A stretch of DNA of 9,727 nucleotides from an uncultured Clostridia bacterium (GCA_947627585.1 CANQWP010000022.1:1-9727); one strand, 5' to 3'; shown: positions 1 to 7,259, numbered from the stretch's first letter. Translations and numbers: made by a program. Notes: generated by a model from the sequence alone, not told the origin.

Positions 1-206
1 TCACTCGCGGGGTGGTTTATCAAGATGAGGCGGAAGCCTTTGTTCAGGACACAAAAAACATGATCATTGCTTCACTCAAAGAGCAAGATTTGCGCGGTTG
101 TGACCCGGCGGTCATCAAAAACACCATAAGACGCAACGTTTCAAACTTCATTTTCAAACGCACAAAACGCCGTCCAATGATTTTGACAATTGTCATGCTG
201 GACTGA
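1..206 (+). CDS. rnj: Ribonuclease J, C-terminal end (partial)
   Basis: This is the last 67 or so codons of a gene that begins before the window; the reading frame has codons starting at base 3 and stops with TGA at 204-206. The visible peptide opens with TRGVVYQDEAEAF, matching the 'SRGFVY...E' strand that starts the C-terminal domain of RNase J, and closes with an Arg/Lys-rich segment followed by RRPMILTIVMLD, matching the conserved 'rRPmilPiimev' end of that family. RNase J is a metallo-beta-lactamase-fold exo/endonuclease that matures and degrades mRNA and rRNA in Bacillota. The catalytic domain lies outside the window, so activity cannot be judged. Downstream trmR starts only 6 bases after the stop, so the two are probably co-transcribed. 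The family call is firm; the choice between J1 and J2 is not possible. Confidence 0.85.
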   Translation, partial: TRGVVYQDEAEAFVQDTKNMIIASLKEQDLRGCDPAVIKNTIRRNVSNFIFKRTKRRPMILTIVMLD

Positions 207-212
207 GATGAT

Positions 213-815
213 ATGAAAAAAGAAGAACTTTTTGGAATTGACAATTTTGAATATTTGCCAATGATAAGACCGCAAACAGAAAAATTGCTTGTGGGGCTTC
301 TTCAAAAGCACAAGCCGAAGAAGTTGCTTGAAATTGGCACGTTCTTGGGCTATTCTTGCGGCGTTTTTTTGGAGACGGACAAAGATTTGTGCGTGACAAC
401 ACTTGAAAAAGAGCCTCAAAACGTCGAATTTGCCAAGCAAAACTTGAAAAACTTTGGCGCGCGGGCTAATGTTGTTTGCTGCGATGCGCTTGATTTTTTG
501 CAAGACGCTATCAAAAAAAATGAGGGTGCAGAAAAGCAAAATTTGTTTGATTTCATCTTTTTGGACGGGCCGAAAGGGCAATATTTGAAATATTTTCCGC
601 TTTTGAAAAATTTGCTTTCACGCGGCGGCGTGCTTGTGGCTGATGACATTTGTTTTCATGGACTCGTGCAAAAAGATGGGCAGGTGAAACACAAACATCG
701 CACAATCGTCCAGCATCTTCGCGACTTCTTGGAGACCGTCAAAACGGACGAAGATTTTGAAACTCAAATTTTTGATTTCGAAGATGGCGTTTTGGTCAGC
801 ATAAAGAAAAATTGA
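213..815 (+). CDS. trmR: tRNA 5-hydroxyuridine methyltransferase TrmR (YrrM-like O-methyltransferase)
   Basis: A 200-residue class I SAM-dependent methyltransferase of the O-methyltransferase 3 family. The SAM-binding loop is LLEIGTFLGYS (residues 38-48), the acidic residue after strand 2 is E65, and the metal/catalytic acids are D118 in FLDGPKGQY and D144-D145 in VADDICFHGLV. The KGQY and FHGLV blocks and the C-terminal KHRTIVQHLRDFL...DGVLVSIKK pattern follow B. subtilis YrrM/TrmR, which methylates 5-hydroxyuridine at tRNA position 34 to 5-methoxyuridine. Two differences are visible: the N-terminus is shorter than in B. subtilis, and the usual DN pair of the VADN motif is DD here. The ATG at 213 is the only start that keeps the whole fold; its upstream purines (GAGA) make a weak ribosome binding site, fitting translational coupling to rnj six bases upstream. 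The specific tRNA substrate is inferred from family similarity; another small-molecule O-methyltransferase role is possible. Confidence 0.82.
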   Translation: MKKEELFGIDNFEYLPMIRPQTEKLLVGLLQKHKPKKLLEIGTFLGYSCGVFLETDKDLCVTTLEKEPQNVEFAKQNLKNFGARANVVCCDALDFLQDAIKKNEGAEKQNLFDFIFLDGPKGQYLKYFPLLKNLLSRGGVLVADDICFHGLVQKDGQVKHKHRTIVQHLRDFLETVKTDEDFETQIFDFEDGVLVSIKKN

Positions 816-845
816 GAAAAAACTGTCAAACAAAGGCAAAATCGT

Positions 846-873
846 TTGTAATTTTGTCTTTTTTTGTTAAAAT
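846..873 (+). promoter_or_regulatory. Possible promoter before the PAP2 phosphatase gene
   Basis: TTGTAA (846-851) and TAAAAT (868-873) are separated by 16 bases inside the 65-base gap after trmR. The -10 sequence is identical to that of the strong promoter at 2620. Transcription would begin at about 880, at or next to the ATG at 881. The -35 match is only moderate and the region is T-rich, so a chance match is possible. Confidence 0.35.
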
Positions 874-880
874 AAGTCGT

Positions 881-1477
881 ATGGAATTTGAAATCAAAAT
901 CATCGAATTTTTGCAGGCTGGTCGCACACCTTTTTTTGACACATTTTTCCAAATTGTTTCGCTTCTTGGCAGTTTTTTGGGTGTGATTTTTCTTTGCGTG
1001 CTGTTTTTGATTTTCAATCGCAAACTTTTGTTTTGGTATCTTGCTTCTTATGGCCTTGTTTTTGGAATTGTTCGCCTTTTGAAACATCTTGTGGAGCGCG
1101 TCAGGCCATATAACGCCGCGGACACAATCGTTTCAATCGGGGACGCTGTGCAGGACTATTCCTTCCCGAGCGGACACGTGGCATGCGCGACCGCAATCGC
1201 TGTTTTTCTTGGAGTTTTTCTGTTTTGCTATTTTCGAAAACGTGGCGAAAGAACGCTTGTTGTGCTTTCGTGCATGGCTTATGTCGGGCTTGTCGCGCTT
1301 TCGCGAATGTATTTGGGCAAGCACTATCTCACAGATCTTTTGGGCGGCTGTGCGATCTCGCTTGTCGTTTGTGCGCTTGGAATTTGGCTGATGTTTGCAT
1401 ATATGTTGCACAAATTGAAAAAATCGGGGATTGTGGACGAACACGGTCGGCCGATTGACAGGGGGAGAAAACAATGA
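881..1477 (+). CDS. PAP2-family membrane phosphatase (probable undecaprenyl or lipid phosphate phosphatase)
   Basis: A 198-residue integral membrane protein carrying the full three-part signature of the type 2 phosphatidic acid phosphatase superfamily: K68-x6-R75-P76, P96-S97-G98-H99 and S141-R142-x5-H148-x3-D152. H99 would be the general acid and H148 the nucleophile. About five or six hydrophobic spans are visible (roughly 23-46, 50-66, 97-118, 126-143 and 153-176), with a short charged C-terminal tail. In Bacillota such proteins mostly dephosphorylate undecaprenyl pyrophosphate for cell-wall lipid recycling, or phosphatidylglycerol phosphate; the substrate cannot be told here. The frame is open back to a TTG at 812 overlapping the trmR stop, but the added 23 residues are not family-like and have no ribosome binding site. 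The ATG at 881 is preferred, although it too lacks a clear Shine-Dalgarno. The stop overlaps the tsaE start (ATGA). Confidence 0.88.
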   Translation: MEFEIKIIEFLQAGRTPFFDTFFQIVSLLGSFLGVIFLCVLFLIFNRKLLFWYLASYGLVFGIVRLLKHLVERVRPYNAADTIVSIGDAVQDYSFPSGHVACATAIAVFLGVFLFCYFRKRGERTLVVLSCMAYVGLVALSRMYLGKHYLTDLLGGCAISLVVCALGIWLMFAYMLHKLKKSGIVDEHGRPIDRGRKQ

Positions 1478-1911
1478 AAGTGAAAATGGAAGTTTCAAGC
1501 CTTGGGCAGATGCAAGAACTTGCAAAAGCGTTTGCCGCTGCGCTCAAAGCCCCAATGATTGTGCTTTTGAAGGGCGATTTGGGGGCTGGAAAAACCACTT
1601 TTGTGAAAGCGGTGGCGGCGGCCCTTGGAAGCAAAGACGAGGTGACAAGCCCGACATTTGCACTTTTGAACACCTATCAAGCCAAAAATTTCCCTATCTA
1701 TCATTTTGATATGTATCGACTTGAAAGCGCCGAGACTGCGCGAGAACTTGGCTTTGACGAGTTTTTTGACAAGACGCGCCTTGACGGAGTTGTTTTTGTG
1801 GAGTGGCCAGAGAACGTGGAGGGGCTATATCAAAGCGTAGACTTTGAGGTGACCATCCAGAAAGTTGACGACAAAAAAAGGACATTTGTCATCTCGGCAA
1901 AGAAAGATTGA
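1474..1911 (+). CDS. tsaE: tRNA threonylcarbamoyladenosine biosynthesis ATPase TsaE
   Basis: A 145-residue P-loop ATPase of usual family length. Visible motifs are the Walker A loop GDLGAGKTT (34-42), the conserved VTSPTFALLNTYQ segment (57-69), the YHFDMYRL Walker B-like block (76-83), and VEWPENV (109-115) with the family Glu-Trp pair. TsaE works with TsaB and TsaD, which transfer the threonylcarbamoyl group to A37 of ANN-decoding tRNAs; its ATPase activity is needed for turnover of that complex. The start codon overlaps the stop of the phosphatase gene (ATGA), with GGGGGAG at 1461-1467 as ribosome binding site, indicating translational coupling. tsaB follows directly, the standard bacterial order. 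This is among the most secure calls in the window. Confidence 0.95.
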   Translation: MKVKMEVSSLGQMQELAKAFAAALKAPMIVLLKGDLGAGKTTFVKAVAAALGSKDEVTSPTFALLNTYQAKNFPIYHFDMYRLESAETARELGFDEFFDKTRLDGVVFVEWPENVEGLYQSVDFEVTIQKVDDKKRTFVISAKKD

Positions 1912-1912
1912 A

Positions 1913-1920
1913 AAAAGGAG
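1913..1920 (+). promoter_or_regulatory. Ribosome binding site that fixes the tsaB start
   Basis: AAAAGGAG lies five bases before the ATG at 1926. The frame is also open from a TTG at 1908, but that codon precedes this site, so translation should start at 1926, giving the expected family N-terminus MLAINTA. Confidence 0.85.
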
Positions 1921-1925
1921 AACTT

Positions 1926-2600
1926 ATGCTGGCGATAAACACGGCTTTTTTGCAAGCAAATTTGGCACTCAAAACGCCCGATGGGCGAGAGTTTTTTGTT
2001 GACCTTGATGCAAATTCAAAGCACAGCGAGAATGTGCTCAAAAACATTGACGCACTTTGCCAAAAAGCCAATGTTGATGTTTTGGACGTGGGGGAAGTTG
2101 CCGTTGTGACGGGGCCGGGCTCTTTCACAGGGCTTCGAATTGGCGTGGCGATTGCAAAAGCTTTGGCTTGCGCTGAGCCTAAGCTTAAACTTGTGCCAAT
2201 ATCATCTTTGGAACTTATGGCATATATTCATTTCAAGCACAACAAGCCAAGCAAAAATTTTGTTTGCGCAATCAATGCTCTTTCCGACCTCTTTTTTGTT
2301 GCATATTTTGATGAAAACGGAATAAAATTGAAAGAGGAAAAAATGATTGGCCGCGAGGAGTTTGAAAAAATCTCCGAACAAAAGGTTGTCCTTGCAAACG
2401 ACATTCCGTCTTCGGTCAAAGTTGAGAAAAATTTTGTTGAGATTGAACTTTCGGGCCAAGATTTTTTGGAGTTTGCCGAAAAACAAGCTGGGCAAAAAAA
2501 GTTTTCAAAATTGCAAGATTTCAATCCCGTTTATCTCAGGCTTTCGCAAGCGGAGGACCAATTGTTGAAAAAGAATAAAAAATCTTGCAAAAACAGTTGA
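1926..2600 (+). CDS. tsaB: tRNA threonylcarbamoyladenosine biosynthesis protein TsaB
   Basis: A 224-residue ASKHA-fold protein, the inactive paralogue that dimerises with TsaD in t6A synthesis. The N-terminus MLAINTAFLQANLAL corresponds to the 'LAIDTS...SVAL' strand-hairpin, KHSENVLKNID (32-42) to the 'HSe.lLp.i' helix, and TGPGSFTGLRIG (62-73) is the near-invariant family signature. The C-terminal half is variable, as usual, ending with a Lys-rich tail. The Asp of the family LAIDTS motif is Asn here (N5), a conservative change in a protein not thought to be catalytic. The gene begins 14 bases after tsaE and probably shares its transcript. rimI and tsaD, which often follow in Bacillota, do not follow here: the tsaB stop codon lies inside the -35 box of the next gene's promoter. 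Confidence 0.93.
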   Translation: MLAINTAFLQANLALKTPDGREFFVDLDANSKHSENVLKNIDALCQKANVDVLDVGEVAVVTGPGSFTGLRIGVAIAKALACAEPKLKLVPISSLELMAYIHFKHNKPSKNFVCAINALSDLFFVAYFDENGIKLKEEKMIGREEFEKISEQKVVLANDIPSSVKVEKNFVEIELSGQDFLEFAEKQAGQKKFSKLQDFNPVYLRLSQAEDQLLKKNKKSCKNS

Positions 2601-2625
2601 CAAACTTTTGCAATATATGTAAAAT
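2597..2625 (+). promoter_or_regulatory. Strong sigma-A-type promoter of the zinc-ribbon gene
   Basis: A perfect TTGACA (2597-2602) and TAAAAT (2620-2625) are separated by exactly 17 bases. The tsaB stop codon TGA (2598-2600) is embedded in the -35 box. Transcription should start near 2632, giving a leader of under 20 bases that contains AAAGGAG at 2637-2643. Confidence 0.8.
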
Positions 2626-2649
2626 TCCAACAGTAAAAAGGAGAAAAAA

Positions 2650-3189
2650 ATGAGAAAACCAGTTTATATCAGATGTCCAAGATGCGAGCTGAACTATATT
2701 GAAAAGAAGGACAAACTTTGCAGCGTGTGCAAGGCGGAACTTTCAGCAAAGAAAGATGAGTTTCTTGGCGACCTTGACCTTGAACTTTGCCCAATTTGCA
2801 AGACGAACTACATTCAGCCTGATGAAATCATGTGCTCAACGTGCTTGCGCGAGCATCAAACTGATGATGACGATATCTCAAACGACTGGGACGAATATAT
2901 GAATCGCGACGAGGAAGAAGTTGTCTATGACGATGAAGAGACGGGCGACATGGCGTCCGTGACCGACAGCATTGATGACCAGGTGATTGACGATGACGAC
3001 CTTGACAGTGGAATTGGCTTTGACGACAGCATCGACAACTCCGACATTGATGATGATTTGGACGAGGATGACGATTTGGATGAGGTCAGCGAAGATGACG
3101 ATGATCTTGATGATGACCTTGGCGATTTGGACGACATTGACATGGATGATGAGGATGACAACGAAGACGATGATGACGATGATTTCTAA
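2650..3189 (+). CDS. Unrecognised protein with two tandem zinc ribbons and a highly acidic tail
   Basis: A 179-residue protein with no recognised name. Residues 1-68 hold two copies of a CxxC-x11-CxxC zinc ribbon: C9, C12, C24, C27 and C47, C50, C62, C65. The copies share more than spacing (both read C-x2-NYI-x2-D, then CS-x-C), so they look like an internal duplication. Residues 71-179 are about 57% Asp/Glu (62 of 109) with one basic residue, so the tail must be disordered and strongly negative. No signal peptide or membrane span is seen, so it should be cytoplasmic. An acidic tail recalls the RNA polymerase delta subunit RpoE, but the delta N-terminal domain is absent. A binding partner among RNA polymerase, ribosome or basic proteins is plausible, but function is unknown. 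The ATG has AAAGGAG six bases upstream, its own promoter and a terminator, so it is probably a well-expressed single-gene unit. Confidence 0.85.
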   Translation: MRKPVYIRCPRCELNYIEKKDKLCSVCKAELSAKKDEFLGDLDLELCPICKTNYIQPDEIMCSTCLREHQTDDDDISNDWDEYMNRDEEEVVYDDEETGDMASVTDSIDDQVIDDDDLDSGIGFDDSIDNSDIDDDLDEDDDLDEVSEDDDDLDDDLGDLDDIDMDDEDDNEDDDDDDF

Positions 3190-3206
3190 AAATTTTTGAT
3201 AAAAAA

Positions 3207-3226
3207 AAGATGCTCAAAAGCATCTT
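3207..3226. terminator. Bidirectional intrinsic terminator between convergent genes
   Basis: AAGATGCT (3207-3214) pairs perfectly with AGCATCTT (3219-3226) around a CAAA loop. On the + strand it is followed by CTTTTTTATTTCTT. On the - strand it is followed by a run of eight T. It sits 17 bases after the zinc-ribbon gene and 5 bases after the stop of the minus-strand surface protein gene, and can end both transcripts. Confidence 0.88.
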
Positions 3227-3231
3227 CTTTT

Positions 3232-6200
3232 TTATTTCTTATCTTTTGTCGAGCCCTTTGTCTTTGTTTCCTCTTTCTTTAAAGTTTCTTTTTCCGCTTT
3301 TCTTGAGGCTTTTTCCAATTTTCTTCTTTGAGCCTCTTGATCAGCGAAGATTTTTCTTTCAAGTGAAAGCAAATGTTCGGCAGATTTGATTTCTTCAATT
3401 TGTTTGTCCAAGACAGAAATTTTTTCAGCTAGAACAGTTCGCTTTTTTGCAAAAGTCTTGAATTCTTTGTCTGTTTCTTTTGACATTTCGCCTTTGTCGT
3501 TTTCTCGAAGAGATACGATTTTTGATTTGTGAGCCGTTTCAAGTCTTTCAAGTTCTTCTTCAAATTTGGCTTTTGAAGACTCAACTGTTTTGAGTTCGTT
3601 GTCGCGTTCTTCAGCCGCTTTTCGTTTGATGAAATCTACATTTGCACTTTTCTTTCTGTCATAACTGTTTTTGCGCTTGATTTCTATCTTTTTGATTTTC
3701 ACTTTTCTGAGGAAATATCCAATAACTGCAATCACAATTGCCAAAGCGGTGATGAGGGTTGGAATCAAGAGCCAGTTGAAGCCTTGATCGTTTGAGCCTT
3801 CGGTCTCGCCGTCGTCAGCAGGCGTCTCGGTTTCGTCAGTGGAGGCCTGCGCTTCGGCAGCAAACACATTTACTTCGTTGACATCATAGCCTTTTGCAGT
3901 TGTTGTTTTTTGTGCTTCCTTGAATTCGTCTTCCGTGGACTTTGCCAAATTGATGTCATAAATTGCAACTGAGCCTGCCGTTTCTGGCGTGTCACAAATC
4001 AGCGACATATAAAGTTTTGCTGTTTTTGCTTCTGACGAGTTGATGAAAAGTTTATATTCCTTAAACTCTTTGTTGGAGACAACATTTTTGATGTAGTCAT
4101 AGCCTGTCAAGCCAAATGTCAAACCATAGTCATAACTCTTTTTCTCGTCGAGGGTGATGCCGTCATTGAGATAGTTGAAATAGGACTTCATTTTGAAAGA
4201 GAGAACATAGTAGGTTGAGGCCTCGAGATCAATGTTGAAGTTTGACTGGATTGAATAGGCTCCAGCGCCACCGATTGTGATGAAGAAGAAGTTTTCATTT
4301 TGTGCACCTTCAACATAGAAATTGCTGGAATCCTTCTCAAAGCGGCTGCCTTTCACAATTCCGCCTTTTGCATGAGTTTCATCAAGATTGCTCGTCACAG
4401 TGCCTGTGAAAGCAGGGGTGTGGGTTGTGTCAAGATTTGAAGTGATTGAATTTGTTGGAAGGTTAAGCCCAAATTTATCCATATCAACAACATCTTCATT
4501 GCTTGGGACAGATTGGCCATCGCCAAGTTCGTCAAGAGCAAATTTGTCGAGATAGACAACACCTGTTGTTCCCATCTCTTGCGTGCCGAAATCAATTTCA
4601 ACGTAAATTTTGCTTGCTCCAGGGAAAGATTTGAGATAAACAGAGTGCTGCTTCCATGCTGAAGAAGTCAGTTCGGCTGATTCATAGAGTTTCATGCCGC
4701 TTTCTTCAAAAATGGAGACCTTGAAGCCTTGGCCGGCGGAGTTTGTTTTATATTTAAACGAAAGTTTATATGCCGGGCTGGACGAAGAGTTGTATGCCGA
4801 ATTTGCCGAAATGTCCAAAGTCTCTGATTTGAGATTTTGCCAAGATTTTGAGACGTTTCCAAGTGCAAGGACATTGTTCTCTTCCAAGTCATATATGCCT
4901 GTTTTGCCTGGATTTGCATATGAAGCCCAATAATATTTGTTTTGTTCATCACCTTGAGCGGTTTCATATTGCTGATAATATTTTTGATATTTTTCTGGCG
5001 CCGTGTTGATGACTCCGCCAAAAACAACACCTTTGCCTTTTGTGATTGTCCAATTTTGAGGGGCAAACAAGCCGGTTTCAGTTCCACTGGTGGTCACATT
5101 GTCAAATTCGCCATTTGGAACGGTGGTCGTTGCGGCAGTGCCGCCAAGTTGAAGTTTGTTTGAGGCATTGTTAAACTCGTCAAGCGTTGTGCGTTCAATG
5201 GCAATGTTGTCAAACACAATGCAGCCTGTGGCAGGAGTGTCGCTTGTTCCAAGAGCAAGAGAAATGTTCACAGAGCTGTCATAAAGAGTTCCGCCTTTCA
5301 CAAAAAATTCAAGAGTGCTATAGTTGTTAGTGAAATTGTTTGTCGAATTGCTTGAAATTGCACTGCTTGAAGCCTCTGAAGCAAGTGTGTAGAGCCCATC
5401 GTCAACATATTTTTTCACAAGTTTGTCGTTTTCTTTGACCAAAACATATGCGCTGCCTTCAGAAATTTGAGCGACCTTGTATTTTGCTGTGATTTTGTAA
5501 ACTTTTTGGCTCTCAATTTTGATTGCCTGGGAGGAGACTTTCACGTCATTGTCTTCTGTCCAAAGTCCAAGAGCAAACTTGTTGTCTTTTTCTTCTTTAA
5601 CATTCACTTTAAGACTAGGAGTGCCTTCGTCAGTTTCTTCAAGTGAAACATCATATGACAAATCAGTTCCAACAAAATCATAACCCGTGTTGGACTTGAA
5701 ATCTTGAGGTGTGGTCATGTCAAAAACGCGTGCTTTTCCCTTTGATCCCTCAGCTTTTTCCCAGCCCTTCAAAGTGGTTGGGTCGTCGTTGTAGACACCT
5801 TCTTCAAAGTCGAAATTATAAGTTGGAATTTCTTCTTCTTTGTCAGAAACGCTGAGTTCCTTTGCAGATAATTTTTTTGAAACTCTGAAATCAAAAAGTT
5901 GGGTGCAGTCTTGATGCTCGTTTTCCCCTTCGGTGTAAACAAGGTCATAGCCAAGGTCACAATTTTCTTGATATGCTTTCCAGAAATTGTTTTCGCTATA
6001 TTGATTTATGCGCACGTTGTCAAAGAACGCCGCACCGCTGCTGGTTGTGTTTTTGCTTCCAAGCCAAAGTTCAAGGTTGACGGTTTGGCTTTGAGCGCCA
6101 GTTGCAATGAAGAAATTGAATGTCACCCATTGCTTTGAATTCAGGCGAAGGAATTCCGCTTTGACAGTTTTGCCGTCATTGTCCTTCAAGCCGTCAAGAT

Positions 6201-7191
6201 AAATTGATCCGCGCGCATCAGCATTCAGCGGGTTTTGAGCCGTTCTTGAATTGTAATAAGGGGTTTCTTCTTTGATTTTGAACACGCCATATTCTTTGCT
6301 TTCTCCAGTCGGCACAAAGGTGATGTTTGGGCATTCATATGCGGTTGCTCCAGCCTTGATGTCAACAACGTTGTCTTTGTCTTCTTTCAATTCAAAGTCG
6401 CTTTTGTTTACATAAACAGGCTTGTTTTCTTCGCCATAAAGAAAGCCAACAAAATTGTCATCTTTATAGAAAATTGTTGTGTCTGCAAGAGCCTCAGTGA
6501 TGGTGGTTGGATTTTCAGTGTCCAAAGTTTTAAGCAAATAATATGAGCCGTTGTGATATGAGAAAGAAATATATTCTTCTTCGACAACACCATCTTCATT
6601 CACTTTGAAAGGCTTTGCTCTGAATGTCTCTTTGGAGATCTCTTTGTTTGCGTCAAGCACTTGGCCAGCCTGTTCATAGCTTGTGTATGATTCAAAGTTT
6701 GTGTCGGACTTGAAAGCGACTTTGAAAGAATAATATGAATTTGCGGCGAGTGTCACAGAGTTTGAACGAAAGCCTTGTTTTGCGGCAGAGCTGTCGCCGG
6801 AAGTCTTTGTTTTGGAATTTATCATCAAGATATGAGAGTCCGAAGCGCTTTTGCCGGGATTTTTGGAAAGATAGTAGGTGCTTGTCATATATCTTTGGAA
6901 AGAACTTCCAACATTGATGACACCGGCGGTTGTGTTTTTGTCCGAAATCTTTTTGCTCCATCCGGAAGGTGACGAGTTTAAGGTCGTGGAAGAGCTTGAA
7001 TTGAAGTTGCTGTTTGAAAGGGACACTTCTTGAACATAGCCTTTTTGATATGAAACAGAAGTTGATGCTGCACTTGCTGTCATTGGTGCAAGAGCACTTG
7101 TGACCACTCCAGTTGTTGCGATTGGAAGAATTGTGGCCAAAGACAGCCATGCAAAGTTTTTCTTATTGTTTTTTATCTTGTTTTTTTTCAT
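3232..7191 (-). CDS. Large secreted, membrane-anchored surface protein with repeated jelly-roll-like modules and a cytoplasmic coiled coil
   Basis: A 1319-residue protein. Residues 1-42 form a signal peptide: a long Lys/Asn-rich start, a hydrophobic core, then TASAAS with likely cleavage at 41-42. Four modules follow, ending near 405, 676, 890 and 1093. Each closes with a similar strand (SGAAFFDNVRI, TGCIVFDNIAI, TGVVYLDKFAL, AGSVAIYDINL), and three then have an EF/NF-containing helix (ENNFWKA, LDEFNNA, EDEFKEA). Module starts carry a 'FE/FD...GW' pattern (for example 459-477). This recalls galactose-binding/CBM4-9-type beta-sandwiches that bind glycans, but no catalytic domain is recognised. 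An acidic Thr-rich linker (1111-1136) leads to a single span (1138-1160), then Lys/Arg and a charged helical tail (1162-1319) with coiled-coil character. No LPXTG is present. The ATG at 7191 has AAAAGGTG four bases upstream. C411 and C429 could form a disulfide. Function is likely adhesion or envelope structure; this is inference. Confidence 0.85.
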   Translation of the reverse strand: MKKNKIKNNKKNFAWLSLATILPIATTGVVTSALAPMTASAASTSVSYQKGYVQEVSLSNSNFNSSSSTTLNSSPSGWSKKISDKNTTAGVINVGSSFQRYMTSTYYLSKNPGKSASDSHILMINSKTKTSGDSSAAKQGFRSNSVTLAANSYYSFKVAFKSDTNFESYTSYEQAGQVLDANKEISKETFRAKPFKVNEDGVVEEEYISFSYHNGSYYLLKTLDTENPTTITEALADTTIFYKDDNFVGFLYGEENKPVYVNKSDFELKEDKDNVVDIKAGATAYECPNITFVPTGESKEYGVFKIKEETPYYNSRTAQNPLNADARGSIYLDGLKDNDGKTVKAEFLRLNSKQWVTFNFFIATGAQSQTVNLELWLGSKNTTSSGAAFFDNVRINQYSENNFWKAYQENCDLGYDLVYTEGENEHQDCTQLFDFRVSKKLSAKELSVSDKEEEIPTYNFDFEEGVYNDDPTTLKGWEKAEGSKGKARVFDMTTPQDFKSNTGYDFVGTDLSYDVSLEETDEGTPSLKVNVKEEKDNKFALGLWTEDNDVKVSSQAIKIESQKVYKITAKYKVAQISEGSAYVLVKENDKLVKKYVDDGLYTLASEASSSAISSNSTNNFTNNYSTLEFFVKGGTLYDSSVNISLALGTSDTPATGCIVFDNIAIERTTLDEFNNASNKLQLGGTAATTTVPNGEFDNVTTSGTETGLFAPQNWTITKGKGVVFGGVINTAPEKYQKYYQQYETAQGDEQNKYYWASYANPGKTGIYDLEENNVLALGNVSKSWQNLKSETLDISANSAYNSSSSPAYKLSFKYKTNSAGQGFKVSIFEESGMKLYESAELTSSAWKQHSVYLKSFPGASKIYVEIDFGTQEMGTTGVVYLDKFALDELGDGQSVPSNEDVVDMDKFGLNLPTNSITSNLDTTHTPAFTGTVTSNLDETHAKGGIVKGSRFEKDSSNFYVEGAQNENFFFITIGGAGAYSIQSNFNIDLEASTYYVLSFKMKSYFNYLNDGITLDEKKSYDYGLTFGLTGYDYIKNVVSNKEFKEYKLFINSSEAKTAKLYMSLICDTPETAGSVAIYDINLAKSTEDEFKEAQKTTTAKGYDVNEVNVFAAEAQASTDETETPADDGETEGSNDQGFNWLLIPTLITALAIVIAVIGYFLRKVKIKKIEIKRKNSYDRKKSANVDFIKRKAAEERDNELKTVESSKAKFEEELERLETAHKSKIVSLRENDKGEMSKETDKEFKTFAKKRTVLAEKISVLDKQIEEIKSAEHLLSLERKIFADQEAQRRKLEKASRKAEKETLKKEETKTKGSTKDKK

Positions 7192-7223
7192 GTTTCACCT
7201 TTTGCAAAAAATCTAACTTAAGC

Positions 7224-7252
7224 ATTATAACATACTTTTCTTCAAGAATCAA
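7224..7252 (-). promoter_or_regulatory. Strong extended -10 promoter of the surface protein gene
   Basis: Read on the - strand, TTGATT (7252-7247) is followed after exactly 17 bases by TATAAT (7229-7224), with TG one base before the -10 box (TGTTATAAT), an extended -10 element. Transcription would begin near 7217, giving a leader of about 25 bases that includes the AAAAGGTG ribosome binding site. Confidence 0.85.
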
Positions 7253-7259
7253 GCAAAGT

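Noticed and set aside
141..581. A 146-codon minus-strand open frame over trmR
   Set aside because: It overlaps a well-supported methyltransferase gene, has no family motif, and its composition fits an antisense shadow.
812..880. An extended TTG start for the PAP2 gene, adding 23 residues
   Set aside because: There is no ribosome binding site, the added residues are Lys/Phe-rich and not family-like, and the ATG at 881 gives the usual N-terminus.
2925..3161. A Ser-rich minus-strand frame opposite the acidic tail
   Set aside because: It is simply the reverse complement of repeated GAT/GAC/GAA codons.
2978..3186. Repetitive GATGAC-type DNA, considered as a CRISPR or satellite repeat
   Set aside because: The repetition follows codons for Asp-rich protein, without constant repeat units or unique spacers.
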